From the NCBI RefSeq assembly GCF_033546935.1, contig NZ_CP137854.1:3162001-3226000 (forward strand): DNA of 64,000 bases, given 5' to 3'. Below are positions 6,838 to 16,008 of the stretch, piece by piece; position 1 is the stretch's first letter, and each line of letters opens with the position of its first letter. The notes beneath the pieces were generated by a model, which ran no database searches, had not been told where the DNA came from, and worked only from the letters and a program-made list of their open reading frames with translations. Origin of the DNA: Xylophilus sp. GOD-11R. Lineage in GTDB: Bacteria > Pseudomonadota > Gammaproteobacteria > Burkholderiales > Burkholderiaceae_C. Position numbers and translations under genes: made by a program.

Positions 6838-8673
6838 TTGAACGACATCGTTTTTCCCGCGGCGCAACAGCCGGCCAACACCGCCAACACCGCCACGAAC
6901 GGCGCGACCGGCACCACCACCACCACCACCACGGATTCCCCGCGCGACCCGACCACCGAGCGCGCCACGCGCTCGCGTGGCCTCGCCTACCACGGCACGG
7001 TCGCGCACCGCATCGCCGAGGGGCTGGCGCGCCACGGCGTCACCCACCTCTTCGGCCAGAGCCTGCCGTCGATGGTGCACCTGGCCGCGCGCGAACTCGG
7101 CATGAAGCAGATCGCCTACCGGCAGGAGAACACCGGCGGCTACATGGCCGACGCCTATGCCCGGCTGACCGGCAAGGTGGGCATCGTCACCGCGCAGAAC
7201 GGCCCCGCCGCCGCCCTGCTGGTGGCTCCGCTGATGGAGGCGCTGAAGGTGTCGGTGCCGGTGATCGCGCTGGTGCAGGACGTGGCGCGCGACCAGACCG
7301 ACCGCAACGCCTTCCAGGAGGTCGACCACGAGTCGATGTTTCGCCCCTGCTGCAAATGGGTGCGCCGCGTGACCGAGGCCAGCCGTATCGACGACTACCT
7401 CGACATGGCGTTCGTCGCCGCCACCAGCGGCCGGCCCGGCCCCGCCGTGCTGATGCTGCCGGCCGACCTGCTGCTGGACCCGGCACCGCCGGCGGGCCGC
7501 CGCGCCGCCTCGCTCGGACGCTTTCCGCTCGACCGCGCACTGCCCGGACCCGCCGCGCTCGACGCCGCCGCCGCCCTGCTGGCATCGGCCGTCAACCCGG
7601 TGGTGATCGCCGGCGGCGGCGTGCACCTGTCGGGCGCGTCGGCCGAACTCGCGCGGCTGCAGGAAGTGGCCAGCCTGCCGGTGGCCACCACGGTGATGGG
7701 CAAGGGCGGCGTGGACGAGCACCATCCGCTGTCGCTCGGCGTCACCAGCTACTTCACCGGTCCCAACGGCGGCGCCCGTTACCTCAAGCAGCTGGTGGCC
7801 GATGCCGACGTGGTGCTGCTGGTGGGCAACCGCACCAACCAGAACGGCACCGACTCCTGGAAGCTCTACCCCGAAGGCGCGCGCTTCATCCACATCGACG
7901 TGGATGCCCAGGAGGTCGGCCGCAACTACGAGGCGATGCGGCTGATCGGCGACGCGAGACTTACCCTCGCCGCGCTGGCCGACCGGCTGCAGGCGAGCGA
8001 CCTGTCACGGCGCCGCGCCGGCCGCGCGGCGGTGGAAGCGGCCATCGCCCAGGGCCGCGAACGGCATCGCCTGGAAGTGGCGACGCTGGTCGGCAGCGAC
8101 TCCGCGCCGGTGCGCCCGGAACGCGTGATGGCCGAGATCGACCGCCGCCTCGACCCCGACAGCGTGGTCGTGGCCGACGCCAGCTATTCGTCCATCTGGA
8201 TCGCCAACTATTTGCGCTCGCGCGGCGCCGGCATGCGCTTCGTCACGCCGCGCGGCCTGGCGGGCCTCGGCTGGGGCTTTCCGATGGCGCTGGGCGCGCG
8301 GGTGGCGCGGCCGGATTCGCCGATCTTCTGCGTGGTGGGCGACGGCGGTTTCGCCCACGCCTGGGCCGAGCTGGAGACCGCCGTGCGCATGAAGCTCAAG
8401 GTGGTGCTGGTGGTGCTTAACAACGGCATCCTGGGCTACCAGAAGCACGCCGAAAACGTGAAGTTCGGCGCCTTCACCGACGCCTGCGAATTCGCTCCGG
8501 TCGACCATGCGGCCATCGCCCGCGCCGTGGGCGCCAACGGCGTTCGGGTGGACCGGCCCGACCAGCTCGGCGCCGCGCTCGACGCCGCATTGGCGGCCGA
8601 CGCCACCACGCTGATCGACGTGGTGACCGACCCGGACGCCTTCCCGCCGGTCAGCTGGTACGAGGTGGTCTGA
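6838..8673 (+). CDS. ThDP-dependent enzyme (acetolactate synthase/benzoylformate decarboxylase superfamily)
   Basis: 611 residues from a TTG start at 6838, chosen because AGGAGA sits 7 nt upstream; the ATG at 6751 would place promoter and operator inside the gene. Residues 1-50 form a low-complexity Asn/Thr/Ala-rich leader with seven consecutive threonines. Then come the PYR domain with the activating glutamate (YRQENTGGYMADAYARLTGK), a central domain, and the PP domain with the ThDP motif GDGGFAHAWAELETA ending in LNNGILGYQ. The enzyme should decarboxylate or ligate a 2-oxo acid; the substrate is not evident. It heads an operon with an alcohol dehydrogenase and an enoyl-CoA hydratase. Confidence 0.88.
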   Translation: MNDIVFPAAQQPANTANTATNGATGTTTTTTTDSPRDPTTERATRSRGLAYHGTVAHRIAEGLARHGVTHLFGQSLPSMVHLAARELGMKQIAYRQENTGGYMADAYARLTGKVGIVTAQNGPAAALLVAPLMEALKVSVPVIALVQDVARDQTDRNAFQEVDHESMFRPCCKWVRRVTEASRIDDYLDMAFVAATSGRPGPAVLMLPADLLLDPAPPAGRRAASLGRFPLDRALPGPAALDAAAALLASAVNPVVIAGGGVHLSGASAELARLQEVASLPVATTVMGKGGVDEHHPLSLGVTSYFTGPNGGARYLKQLVADADVVLLVGNRTNQNGTDSWKLYPEGARFIHIDVDAQEVGRNYEAMRLIGDARLTLAALADRLQASDLSRRRAGRAAVEAAIAQGRERHRLEVATLVGSDSAPVRPERVMAEIDRRLDPDSVVVADASYSSIWIANYLRSRGAGMRFVTPRGLAGLGWGFPMALGARVARPDSPIFCVVGDGGFAHAWAELETAVRMKLKVVLVVLNNGILGYQKHAENVKFGAFTDACEFAPVDHAAIARAVGANGVRVDRPDQLGAALDAALAADATTLIDVVTDPDAFPPVSWYEVV

Positions 8674-8674
8674 C

Positions 8675-9733
8675 ATGCTGGCCCTGCGCAAGACCGCGGC
8701 CTCGCCCGGCCTGTCGCTCGACGAGGTGGACGAGCCCGGTCGGCCCGGCGCGGGCGAGGTGCTGATCGAAGTCGCGGCAGCCGGCATCTGCGGCTCCGAC
8801 GTGCACGTCTACGAATGGACCGGCAGCTACGAGTTCATGCGCCGGCGCCTGCCGGTGACGCTGGGCCACGAGTTCAGCGGGCGCATCGCCGCCGTCGGCC
8901 CGGAGGTCTCGGGCCTGGCCGAGGGCGATCTGGTGTCTGCCATTCCCACCATCGGCTGCATGAAGTGCACCAACTGCGCCGCGGGCTTTCCCCAGCGGTG
9001 CGAGTTCCGCCGCACCATCGGCCTGACCAGCGACGGCGCCTTCGCCCGCCTGGTGCGGGTGCCGGCGCTGGCCTGCGTGGCTTTGCGCGAGGGCACCGAC
9101 CCGGTCCTGGCCGCGTTGATGGAGCCGCTTTGCGTGGGCGACAACGCCGCCGAAGTCGGCGCGGTGAGTTCCGGCGACACGGTACTGGTGCTGGGCCCCG
9201 GCACCATCGGCCAGGCCATCGCGCGCGCCGCCGCCTGGCGCGGCGCCACCACCATCGTGATGGCCGGCCTGAACGACACGGCGCGGCTGGAAACCGCGCG
9301 CCGCATCGGCGCCACCCACACGCTCGACCTGGCCGACACGCCGGACCTCGCCGCCGGCTTTCTGGCGGCCACCGGCGGGCGCCCGGCCGATGTGGTGTTC
9401 GAGGCCACCGGCCATCCGGCGAGCATTCAGCAGGGCCTGTCGGTGCTGCGCAAGGACGGCATTCTGGTCACCGCCGGCATCCACGCCCAGCCCGCCGCGA
9501 TCGACCTGACTTCGCTGGTGCGCAACCGTCAGCAGATCCGTGGCGCCCACGCCTCGCGCCGCCGCAGCTGGGAAGTGATGGCGCGCCGGCTATATGAAAC
9601 ACCCGAGGCGGTGCGGCCCTTCGTGTCGCTGGTGATGGGGCTGGACCGCGCCATCGATGGCTTCGAGCAGTCGCGGGCGCGCGGTGTCTCCAAGGTGGTG
9701 CTGCAGCCGGGCCTGACGGCGGGCGCGTCATGA
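8675..9733 (+). CDS. zinc-dependent alcohol dehydrogenase (MDR, threonine/sorbitol dehydrogenase-like)
   Basis: 352 residues. Catalytic zinc ligands are visible in AAGICGSDVHVYEW and LGHEFSGRI, and the four structural cysteines in IGCMKCTNCAAGFPQRC. The NAD-binding segment is VLVLGPGTIGQAIARAAAWRG. The family oxidises secondary alcohols or polyols with NAD(P). It starts one base after the stop of the ThDP enzyme gene and overlaps the next gene by ATGA, so all three are co-translated. Substrate unknown; a product of the upstream ThDP enzyme (a hydroxyketone) is a reasonable guess only. Confidence 0.9.
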   Translation: MLALRKTAASPGLSLDEVDEPGRPGAGEVLIEVAAAGICGSDVHVYEWTGSYEFMRRRLPVTLGHEFSGRIAAVGPEVSGLAEGDLVSAIPTIGCMKCTNCAAGFPQRCEFRRTIGLTSDGAFARLVRVPALACVALREGTDPVLAALMEPLCVGDNAAEVGAVSSGDTVLVLGPGTIGQAIARAAAWRGATTIVMAGLNDTARLETARRIGATHTLDLADTPDLAAGFLAATGGRPADVVFEATGHPASIQQGLSVLRKDGILVTAGIHAQPAAIDLTSLVRNRQQIRGAHASRRRSWEVMARRLYETPEAVRPFVSLVMGLDRAIDGFEQSRARGVSKVVLQPGLTAGAS

Positions 9734-10527
9734 GCGGCTCGCCGTCCGCGCCGGACGAAGTCGTTCGCTACGAACTGCGTGACGGCCACACCGCCGTGAT
9801 CACGCTCGACCGGCCCGAGGCGCGCAACGCCGTCAACGGCGCGGTGGCCGCCGCCATGGAGGCGCTGATCGACCGCACCGAGCGTGATCCGGAGATCCGC
9901 GCGGTCGTGCTCGCGAGTTCGCATCCCGAGGTGTTCTCGGCCGGTGCCGACCTGAAGGAAATCGCCGCCGGCCGACGTGCCGGCCTGCGCACCGAGCGCG
10001 GAGGCTTCGCCGGACTGGTGTTCGCCCGCCGCGACAAACCCTGGATCGCCGCGGTCGACGGCAAGGCCCTGGCCGGCGGCTGCGAATTGGTGCTGGCCTG
10101 CGACATGGTGGTGGCCTCCACCGCCGCCAGCTTCGGCCTGCCCGAAGTGCTGCGCGGACTGGTCGCGGCGGCCGGTGGCCTGTACCGGCTGCCGCGCGTG
10201 TTGCCGCCCAACGTGGCGCTGGAGCTGATCGCCACCGCGCTGCCGATCGACGCCACGCGCGCGCACCACTTCGGCTTCGTCAACCGCCTCACCGCCCCCG
10301 GACAGGCGCTGGACGAGGCCTTGCTGCTGGCGCGGCAGATCGGCGCCAATGCACCGATCGCGGTGCGCGAGAGCCTGCGGGTGGCCCGCGCCGCACTCGA
10401 CCGCATCGAGCCCGAACTGCGCCAGCGCAGCGCCGAGGCCATCGCCACCGTGGCGGCCAGCGACGACTACCAGGAAGGCCCGCGCGCCTTCATCGAGAAG
10501 CGCGCACCCCGCTGGACCGGTCGTTAG
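9730..10527 (+). CDS. enoyl-CoA hydratase/isomerase (crotonase) family protein
   Basis: 265 residues of the crotonase fold. ITLDRPEARNAVNGAV opens the family, FSAGADLKEIAAG gives the first oxyanion-hole element and KALAGGCELVLACD the second. Both glutamates of the hydratase type are present (GGCELVLAC and FGLPEVLRGL), so hydratase activity is plausible. It ends the forward operon. Its stop TAG overlaps the stop of the convergent lactonase gene by two bases, leaving no room for a separate terminator. Confidence 0.9.
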   Translation: MSGSPSAPDEVVRYELRDGHTAVITLDRPEARNAVNGAVAAAMEALIDRTERDPEIRAVVLASSHPEVFSAGADLKEIAAGRRAGLRTERGGFAGLVFARRDKPWIAAVDGKALAGGCELVLACDMVVASTAASFGLPEVLRGLVAAAGGLYRLPRVLPPNVALELIATALPIDATRAHHFGFVNRLTAPGQALDEALLLARQIGANAPIAVRESLRVARAALDRIEPELRQRSAEAIATVAASDDYQEGPRAFIEKRAPRWTGR

Positions 10528-11459
10528 GTGTTGAGATAGTTCAGCGGCAGCCCCGGGCGCGGCCAGTCGGTGGCCACCACCCGGCCGGTCGAGGACAGGC
10601 TGACGAAGGCGGTGCTCAGCGATGGCCCGCCGAAGCACAGGTTGGTGGTCATGGCGTCGGGCATGGCGATGTGTTCGATGCCGCCGCCATCGGGCGACAC
10701 CACGCTGATGCCGCCATGCGCCAGCGTGGCCACGCAGATGTTGCCGGCGCTGTCGAGCGCCAGCGAATCCAGCAGCTGGTAGCCCGGCAAGCCCGCCACC
10801 AGCCGCCCGCCGTTGGGCGAATGCGGCCAGGGCTGGCGTTCGATCTCGCCCGGACCGCCGAGGTCGAAGGCCCAGACGCGGCCGGTGAAGGTTTCGGCCA
10901 CGTACAGCGTGCGCTCGTCGGCCGACAGCCCGATGCCGTTGGGCGACCACAGCGGAAACACCATCTCGCGGATGAAAGAGCCGTCGGCGCGGGCATAACA
11001 AACACAGCCCCGGTCGACATCGCGTGGCCGCGTCTTGCCGTGGTCGGTGAACCAGAAGCCGCCCTGCCGGTCGAACACCAAGTCGTTGGGGCCGCGCAGC
11101 GGACCGGTGTCGCTGCCTTCGTAGAGCCGCTCGACACGGCCGGTGGCCAGGTCGACCGTCTCGATCCAGCCGCCGGCGTAGTCCTCGGCCTGGCCGATCG
11201 GGCGGATGCCGTGCTCGGCGCTGTCGTGCCACTTGAAGCCGCCGTTGTTGCAGATATAGACCTTGCCGTCCGGCCCGATGGCCGCGCCGTTGGGGCCGCC
11301 CTGCAACTGCACGATGCGATCCACGCGGCCGTCGGTGCCGATGCGCGTCAGCGTGCGGCCCTCGATCTCCACCAGCAGCAGCGAGCCGTCCGGCATGGCG
11401 ATCGGGCCCTCGGGAAAGCGCAGGCCGCCGGCGATCTCGCGAACGGGGGGTGTGGTCAT
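10524..11459 (-). CDS. SMP-30/gluconolactonase family lactonase
   Basis: 311 residues of the six-bladed propeller family that opens sugar or other lactones with a divalent metal. Metal and pocket residues are at the expected places: GLRFPEGPIAMPDG (Glu), RGPNDLVFDRQGGFWFTDHG (Asn) and LLDSLALDSAGNICVATLAHGG (Asp). The start ATG at 11459 overlaps the stop of the upstream ThDP enzyme gene by ATGA; a longer in-frame extension is antisense reading within that gene. Co-translation with a ThDP enzyme suggests a hydroxy-acid or lactone step in the same pathway. Confidence 0.9.
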   Translation of the reverse strand: MTTPPVREIAGGLRFPEGPIAMPDGSLLLVEIEGRTLTRIGTDGRVDRIVQLQGGPNGAAIGPDGKVYICNNGGFKWHDSAEHGIRPIGQAEDYAGGWIETVDLATGRVERLYEGSDTGPLRGPNDLVFDRQGGFWFTDHGKTRPRDVDRGCVCYARADGSFIREMVFPLWSPNGIGLSADERTLYVAETFTGRVWAFDLGGPGEIERQPWPHSPNGGRLVAGLPGYQLLDSLALDSAGNICVATLAHGGISVVSPDGGGIEHIAMPDAMTTNLCFGGPSLSTAFVSLSSTGRVVATDWPRPGLPLNYLNT

Positions 11460-13210
11460 CGGTCGTCTCCTTCTTGATGTAGCGGATCGGCGCGCGGCGG
11501 CAGGGCTTGCAGCGGCGAGGTGAGTTGGTCGAAGCGCATGTCGAGCGAGGTCATCACGTCGATGACCGTGGTTCTGCCGCTGGCCAGCGCCGCCTGCAGC
11601 GCCGGGCCGAGCTCGGCCGGCGCGCGCACCCGCACGCCGTCGCAACCCATGCCGCGCGCGATGGCGGCGTGGTCGAAATCGCCCAAGGTGGTGGCGAAGG
11701 GCCCGCGCGAATGCAGCGACCAGCCCAGCGCCTGGTTGTTGAAGATGACCACCACGATGGGCAGTGACTGCTCCAACGAGGTCATGAGGCCGTTCATGGT
11801 CATGGCGAAACCGCCGTCGCCCACCACCGCCACCACCGCCCGGTCCGGATGCACCAGCTTCGCGGCCAGCGCCGCCGGAATGCCGTAACCCATGGGGCCG
11901 GCGCCGGCCGCCTGCAGAAAGGTGCCGGCCGCGCGGGTCTGGAAGCAATGGGTCATGAAAATGCGGTTTTCGCCAGCGTCACAGGTGAGCATCGCGTCGT
12001 GCGGCAGGTGGCGCTGCAGCTCGGCGACGATGCGCTGCGGCATCAGCGGCGCGGCATCGGATGCATACGCCGGGCCGTCGAAATGCCCGTGCCGCGCACG
12101 ATGGCCGGCCACGCGTGCCGCGCCGTCGAAGGCCGTCATGTCGCCGAGCGCCTGGCCGAGCTGGTCGAGCACCGTGCCCGCGTCGCCCAGCAGCACATGT
12201 TCGGCCGGAAAGGTCCACGAGGCGTTGCGGGTCTCCACGTCGATCTGCACGAAAACCTGGCGTTCGGGGTCGAGCAGCAAGGGGCTTTCGCGCACGGTGT
12301 CCGAGGCGGTGAGCTTGGAGCCCACCACCAGCACCAGGTCCGATTCGGCCACGCAGGCGTTGGCGCCGTCGGTGCCGAAGGTGCCGAACACGCCCAGGGC
12401 GAGTGCGTGGTCCTCGGCCAGCACGCCCTTGCCCGATGGCGTGCTCACCACCGGCAGGCCGACGCGCTCGGCGAAGCGGCGCAAGGCCTCGTAGGCGGCC
12501 GACAGCCGCACGCCGTTGCCGGCCACCAGCACCGGCCGGCGCGCGGAGCGCAGCGCCCGCGCCGCCCGCGCCACGGCGCCGTCGTCGGCCCGCGGCGGTG
12601 TCGGCGGCAGGTAATGGTGCGTGGGATAGAGGCGCGGCTCGCTCTGCGGCCCCACCTCCCCGGTGAGCGCCTGCAGGCCGAAGATCACCGCCACCGGTCC
12701 CGGCTGGCCGCTCAGCGCGTGCTTCACCGCGAGCTGGGTGGCGTGCACCGCCGAGGCCGGGTCGTGCACCGCGAACACCTGCTTGACCAGGCCACCGAAG
12801 GCCTGGCGCGCGTCCCAGTTGCCGTATTCGCCGGTGCCCGACTGGTAGGGCGCATGCAGGCCGAAGGGCGGCATGTCGCTGAAGTCGGTCAACAGCAGCA
12901 TCGGCGAACTCGACAGCCGCGCCTCGATGGTGCCGACCAGCCCGTTGCCCAGCACCCATGGCCCCTGCCCCAGCACCACGCCGGGCTTGCGGGTGAGCCG
13001 CCCATACACCTCGGCCATCACGGCGGCCAGCGACTCCTCGCGCACCAGCACGGTCCGGATGTGCGACTGCCGCTTTTCCAGCGCGCCGAAGATGCGGCCG
13101 GTGTGGCCGCCGCTGATGCCGAAGACGGCCGTGATGCCGGCTTCCTCCAGCACGCCGGCGATGAGTTCGGGACTGGGGCGGGCGTGGGTCAGGCTGCGTT
13201 GGATGCTCAT
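11456..13210 (-). CDS. second ThDP-dependent enzyme (acetolactate synthase-like)
   Basis: 584 residues, same superfamily as the protein encoded at 6838 but clearly not a recent duplicate. PYR domain: VFGISGGHTGRIFGALEK and the glutamate in LVREESLAAVMAEVYGRLTR. PP domain: VVGDGGFAMTMNGLMTSLE and IFNNQALGW. No N-terminal low-complexity leader is present. It is transcribed divergently from the HAAT transporter operon, with a 145-bp region carrying operator O2 between them, and is coupled to the lactonase gene. Reaction unknown; a 2-oxo acid decarboxylase or carboligase is the family expectation. Confidence 0.87.
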   Translation of the reverse strand: MSIQRSLTHARPSPELIAGVLEEAGITAVFGISGGHTGRIFGALEKRQSHIRTVLVREESLAAVMAEVYGRLTRKPGVVLGQGPWVLGNGLVGTIEARLSSSPMLLLTDFSDMPPFGLHAPYQSGTGEYGNWDARQAFGGLVKQVFAVHDPASAVHATQLAVKHALSGQPGPVAVIFGLQALTGEVGPQSEPRLYPTHHYLPPTPPRADDGAVARAARALRSARRPVLVAGNGVRLSAAYEALRRFAERVGLPVVSTPSGKGVLAEDHALALGVFGTFGTDGANACVAESDLVLVVGSKLTASDTVRESPLLLDPERQVFVQIDVETRNASWTFPAEHVLLGDAGTVLDQLGQALGDMTAFDGAARVAGHRARHGHFDGPAYASDAAPLMPQRIVAELQRHLPHDAMLTCDAGENRIFMTHCFQTRAAGTFLQAAGAGPMGYGIPAALAAKLVHPDRAVVAVVGDGGFAMTMNGLMTSLEQSLPIVVVIFNNQALGWSLHSRGPFATTLGDFDHAAIARGMGCDGVRVRAPAELGPALQAALASGRTTVIDVMTSLDMRFDQLTSPLQALPPRADPLHQEGDDR

Positions 13211-13277
13211 GGATGAAGGTGTGCGGCGGCCCCGGCATTGCCCTATTGACAGAGACCGGGGCCAGCCAATTCAATAC

Positions 13278-13296
13278 ATCCTGTAGTTTATAAAAT
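13278..13296. promoter_or_regulatory. GntR-type operator O2
   Basis: ATCCTGTAGTTTATAAAAT matches O1 (6788-6806) at 16 of 19 positions, with the central TAGTTTATA intact. It lies between the divergent ThDP enzyme gene (start 13210) and the HAAT permease gene (start 13356), in an AT-rich patch. Confidence 0.65.
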
Positions 13297-13355
13297 ATTA
13301 ATTAGAGCGGGATGCGGCGAAACCCGTGGCCGGTCGACAGACACAACGCCCCCTC

Positions 13356-14240
13356 ATGCACGACTTCTTTCAACTCATCGTCTCGGGCGTGCTGCTCGGC
13401 GGCGTGTATGCCCTCTGCGCGCTCGGGCTCAACCTCATCTTCGGCGTGGCGAAGGTGGTCAATTTCGCGCACGGCGAGTTCCTCATGCTGGGCATGTACG
13501 CCGGCTACTGGCTGATGCGCGGCACCGGAATCAACCCCTACTTCGGCGCGCCGCTGGTGGGCGCGGCTTTCTTCGTGCTGGGCCTGCTGTTCTATTGGTG
13601 CCTGATGCGCTTCACCATCTACAAGCCGGAGATGACGCAGGTCTTCGCCACGCTCGGCCTGGGCATCGCGCTGCAGAACCTGGCGCTGCTGCTGTGGGGT
13701 GGCGACTACCGCACGGTGCAGGTAATGCCGGCCGGCGCCGAGTCGGTGGAACTGCTGGGCATCACGGTCAGCGCCAACCGGCTGGTGGCCTTCTGCTTCG
13801 CCATCGCGATCCTGGCGGCGGTGGTGCTGTTCATGCGGGCCACCTTCCTGGGCCGGGCGATCGAGGCGATCTCGCAGGACATCTCGGCGGCCCGCCTGAT
13901 GGGCATCGACCCCGGCCGCATCTTCCTGATCACCTTCGGCCTGGGCATCGGCCTGACCGGCGTGGCCGGCGCGGTGCTGGTGCCGAGCTTCTACGCCTTC
14001 CCCTCGGTCGGCACCTTCTTCGTGCTGGTCGCCTTCGTGGTGGTGGTGCTGGGCGGGCTCGCCAGCGTGCCGGGCACGGTCATCGGCGGGCTGGTGCTGG
14101 GGGTGGTGGAGTCGATCACCGGCTTCTTCAGCCCCGACCTGAAGGAGGCCACGCATTTCGTGCTGCTGATCCTGCTGCTGGCGCTGCGTCCGCACGGGCT
14201 GTTCGGTGTGAAGGGTGCGGAGAAGGAGGCCCTCAGATGA
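13356..14240 (+). CDS. HAAT ABC transporter permease, LivH type (cassette 1)
   Basis: 294 residues, almost all hydrophobic helices. It carries the LivH signature GGVYALCALGLNLIFGVAKVV followed by NFAHGEFLMLGMY, and the coupling segment RAIEAISQDISAARLMGID. The ATG at 13356 gives the normal N terminus; a GTG at 13326 is the longer alternative. First gene of the order permease-permease-ATPase-ATPase-binding protein. It overlaps the next gene by ATGA. The inner-membrane pore imports an amino acid, amide or carboxylate of unknown identity, presumably the island's substrate. Confidence 0.92.
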   Translation: MHDFFQLIVSGVLLGGVYALCALGLNLIFGVAKVVNFAHGEFLMLGMYAGYWLMRGTGINPYFGAPLVGAAFFVLGLLFYWCLMRFTIYKPEMTQVFATLGLGIALQNLALLLWGGDYRTVQVMPAGAESVELLGITVSANRLVAFCFAIAILAAVVLFMRATFLGRAIEAISQDISAARLMGIDPGRIFLITFGLGIGLTGVAGAVLVPSFYAFPSVGTFFVLVAFVVVVLGGLASVPGTVIGGLVLGVVESITGFFSPDLKEATHFVLLILLLALRPHGLFGVKGAEKEALR

Positions 14241-15280
14241 TCATGTCCCGCTACCTGGTGCTGCACCGCAGCGACGCCGCCTGGACCGCCCTGCTCGCCG
14301 CCGTGGTGGTGGGCGGTGCGCTGGTGCCGAGCAACGACTACTACCTCAACCTGCTGGTGCTGACCCTGCTCTACGCCGGTCTGGCCTCGGCCTGGAACAT
14401 CGTCGGCGGCATGGCCGGGCAGTTCTCGCTGGGGCACACCGCCTTCTTCGGCATCGGTGCGTACACCTCGACGGTGCTGCTCAACTACGCGGGCGTCAGC
14501 CCCTGGCTGGGCATGCTGGCGGGCGCGGCCTTCAGCATGGTGCTGGCGGTGCTGATCGCCTTTCCCACCTTCCGCATGCGCGGTGTCTTCTTTGCGATGG
14601 CCACGCTGGCTTTTTCCGAGACGGTGCGCATCCTGCTCATCTACTCACGCAAGTTCGTCGAGTTGCCTTACGGCCTGAGCATCGACTTCAAGCCGGGCCT
14701 GGCGCGCATGGTGTTCTCCGACCGCGCCAGCTACGTGTGGCTGGCCGGCGGCTACCTGGCGGCGGTGCTGGTGGCGGCCTTTCTGCTGTCGCGCAGCTTC
14801 ACCGGTTTCTATCTGCGCGCGATCCGCGACAACGAGGACGCGGCCGATGCGTCGGGCGTGCCGGTACGTCGCTACAAGCTGCTGGCGTTGCTGGTCAGCG
14901 CCGCCTTCAGCGCGGTCGGCGGCACGCTCATGGCGCAGTACGTGATGTACATCGAGCCCGGCACGGTATTCACCATCGGCTTCTCGGTCGACCTGGCGCT
15001 GATGAGCATCCTGGGCGGCGTGGGCACCCTGGCCGGCCCGGTGCTGGGCGCGGCCATCGCCCTGCCCTTTCGCGAGTTTCTGGTGGAGGCTTTCGGCGAC
15101 TCGGCCTCGGGCACGCACCTGGTCGTTTACGGGCTGCTGCTGGTGGTGATCGTGGTGCTGCTGCCGCAAGGCCTGCTGGGCGGCGTGCGCAGCCTGCGGG
15201 CGCAAATGTCGCAGGGCAGACGGCGTGCCGCCGCGGCCGAAGCCCGGCTGGCCGCCGGCACCGGAACCGGAGGCCGCTGA
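14237..15280 (+). CDS. HAAT ABC transporter permease, LivM type (cassette 1)
   Basis: 347 residues with eight or more hydrophobic segments. LivM hallmarks are ASAWNIVGGMAGQFSLGHTA and FFGIGAYTS near residues 54-80, and the EAA-like coupling loop AIRDNEDAADASGVPVRRYK. The C terminus is a charged, Ala/Arg-rich tail of about 30 residues (residues 315-347) that would face the cytoplasm. The gene is preceded by GAAGGAGG and overlaps both neighbours, so it is co-translated with them. Confidence 0.92.
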   Translation: MIMSRYLVLHRSDAAWTALLAAVVVGGALVPSNDYYLNLLVLTLLYAGLASAWNIVGGMAGQFSLGHTAFFGIGAYTSTVLLNYAGVSPWLGMLAGAAFSMVLAVLIAFPTFRMRGVFFAMATLAFSETVRILLIYSRKFVELPYGLSIDFKPGLARMVFSDRASYVWLAGGYLAAVLVAAFLLSRSFTGFYLRAIRDNEDAADASGVPVRRYKLLALLVSAAFSAVGGTLMAQYVMYIEPGTVFTIGFSVDLALMSILGGVGTLAGPVLGAAIALPFREFLVEAFGDSASGTHLVVYGLLLVVIVVLLPQGLLGGVRSLRAQMSQGRRRAAAAEARLAAGTGTGGR

Positions 15281-16008
15281 TGCTGCAGGTAAGGCAACTG
15301 ACCAAGCGCTTCGGCGGCCTGGTGGCGGTCGACGCGGTCGACTTCGCCGTGACGCGCGGCGAGATCCTCGGCCTGATCGGCCCCAACGGCGCGGGCAAGA
15401 CCACGCTGTTCAGCCTGGTGGCCGGCGCGTTGCCGCCCGACGCCGGCGACATCCTCTTCGAAGGCCGCCCGCTCGCCGGCATGAGCTCGGCCGGCATCTG
15501 CCGGCAGGGCCTGGCGCGCACCTTCCAGATTCCGCAGACCTTCGCCTCGATGACCGTGCTCGAGACCGTCACGACCGGCGCGCTGCTGCGCCGCAGCCGG
15601 GTCGACGAGGCACGCGAGGCCGCGGCCGCCGTCGCGCGCCGGGTCGGCCTGGGCCAGCGCCTCGACCTGCCCACGCCGTCGCTCACCACCGCCGAAAAAA
15701 AGCGGTTGGAGGTGGGCCGCGCGCTCGCCACCGACCCGCGAATGCTGCTGCTCGACGAGGTGCTGGCCGGACTCAACTCATCGGAGGTGGGCACCATGCT
15801 CGAACTCATACGCAGCCTGCGCGACGAGGGCACCACCGTGCTTTTCGTCGAGCACAACATGGAGGCGGTCATGGGCATTTGCGACCGCCTGGTGGTGATG
15901 GACACCGGCCGCAAGATCGCCGACGGCGCGCCGCGCGACGTGATGCGCGACCCCGCCGTGGTGCGGGCCTACCTGGGCGACCCGGCGCCGGAGGTGCGGC
16001 ATGCTTGA
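15280..16008 (+). CDS. HAAT ABC transporter ATPase, LivG type (cassette 1)
   Basis: 242 residues. Walker A is GLIGPNGAGKTTLF, the signature region is the LivG-type degenerate LTTAEKKRLEVGRALA, and Walker B is MLLLDEVLAGLN with the H-loop in LFVEHNMEAVMG. It powers uptake together with the LivF-type partner encoded next (8-bp overlap). The start ATG at 15280 shares its first base with the upstream stop TGA. Confidence 0.93.
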   Translation: MLQVRQLTKRFGGLVAVDAVDFAVTRGEILGLIGPNGAGKTTLFSLVAGALPPDAGDILFEGRPLAGMSSAGICRQGLARTFQIPQTFASMTVLETVTTGALLRRSRVDEAREAAAAVARRVGLGQRLDLPTPSLTTAEKKRLEVGRALATDPRMLLLDEVLAGLNSSEVGTMLELIRSLRDEGTTVLFVEHNMEAVMGICDRLVVMDTGRKIADGAPRDVMRDPAVVRAYLGDPAPEVRHA

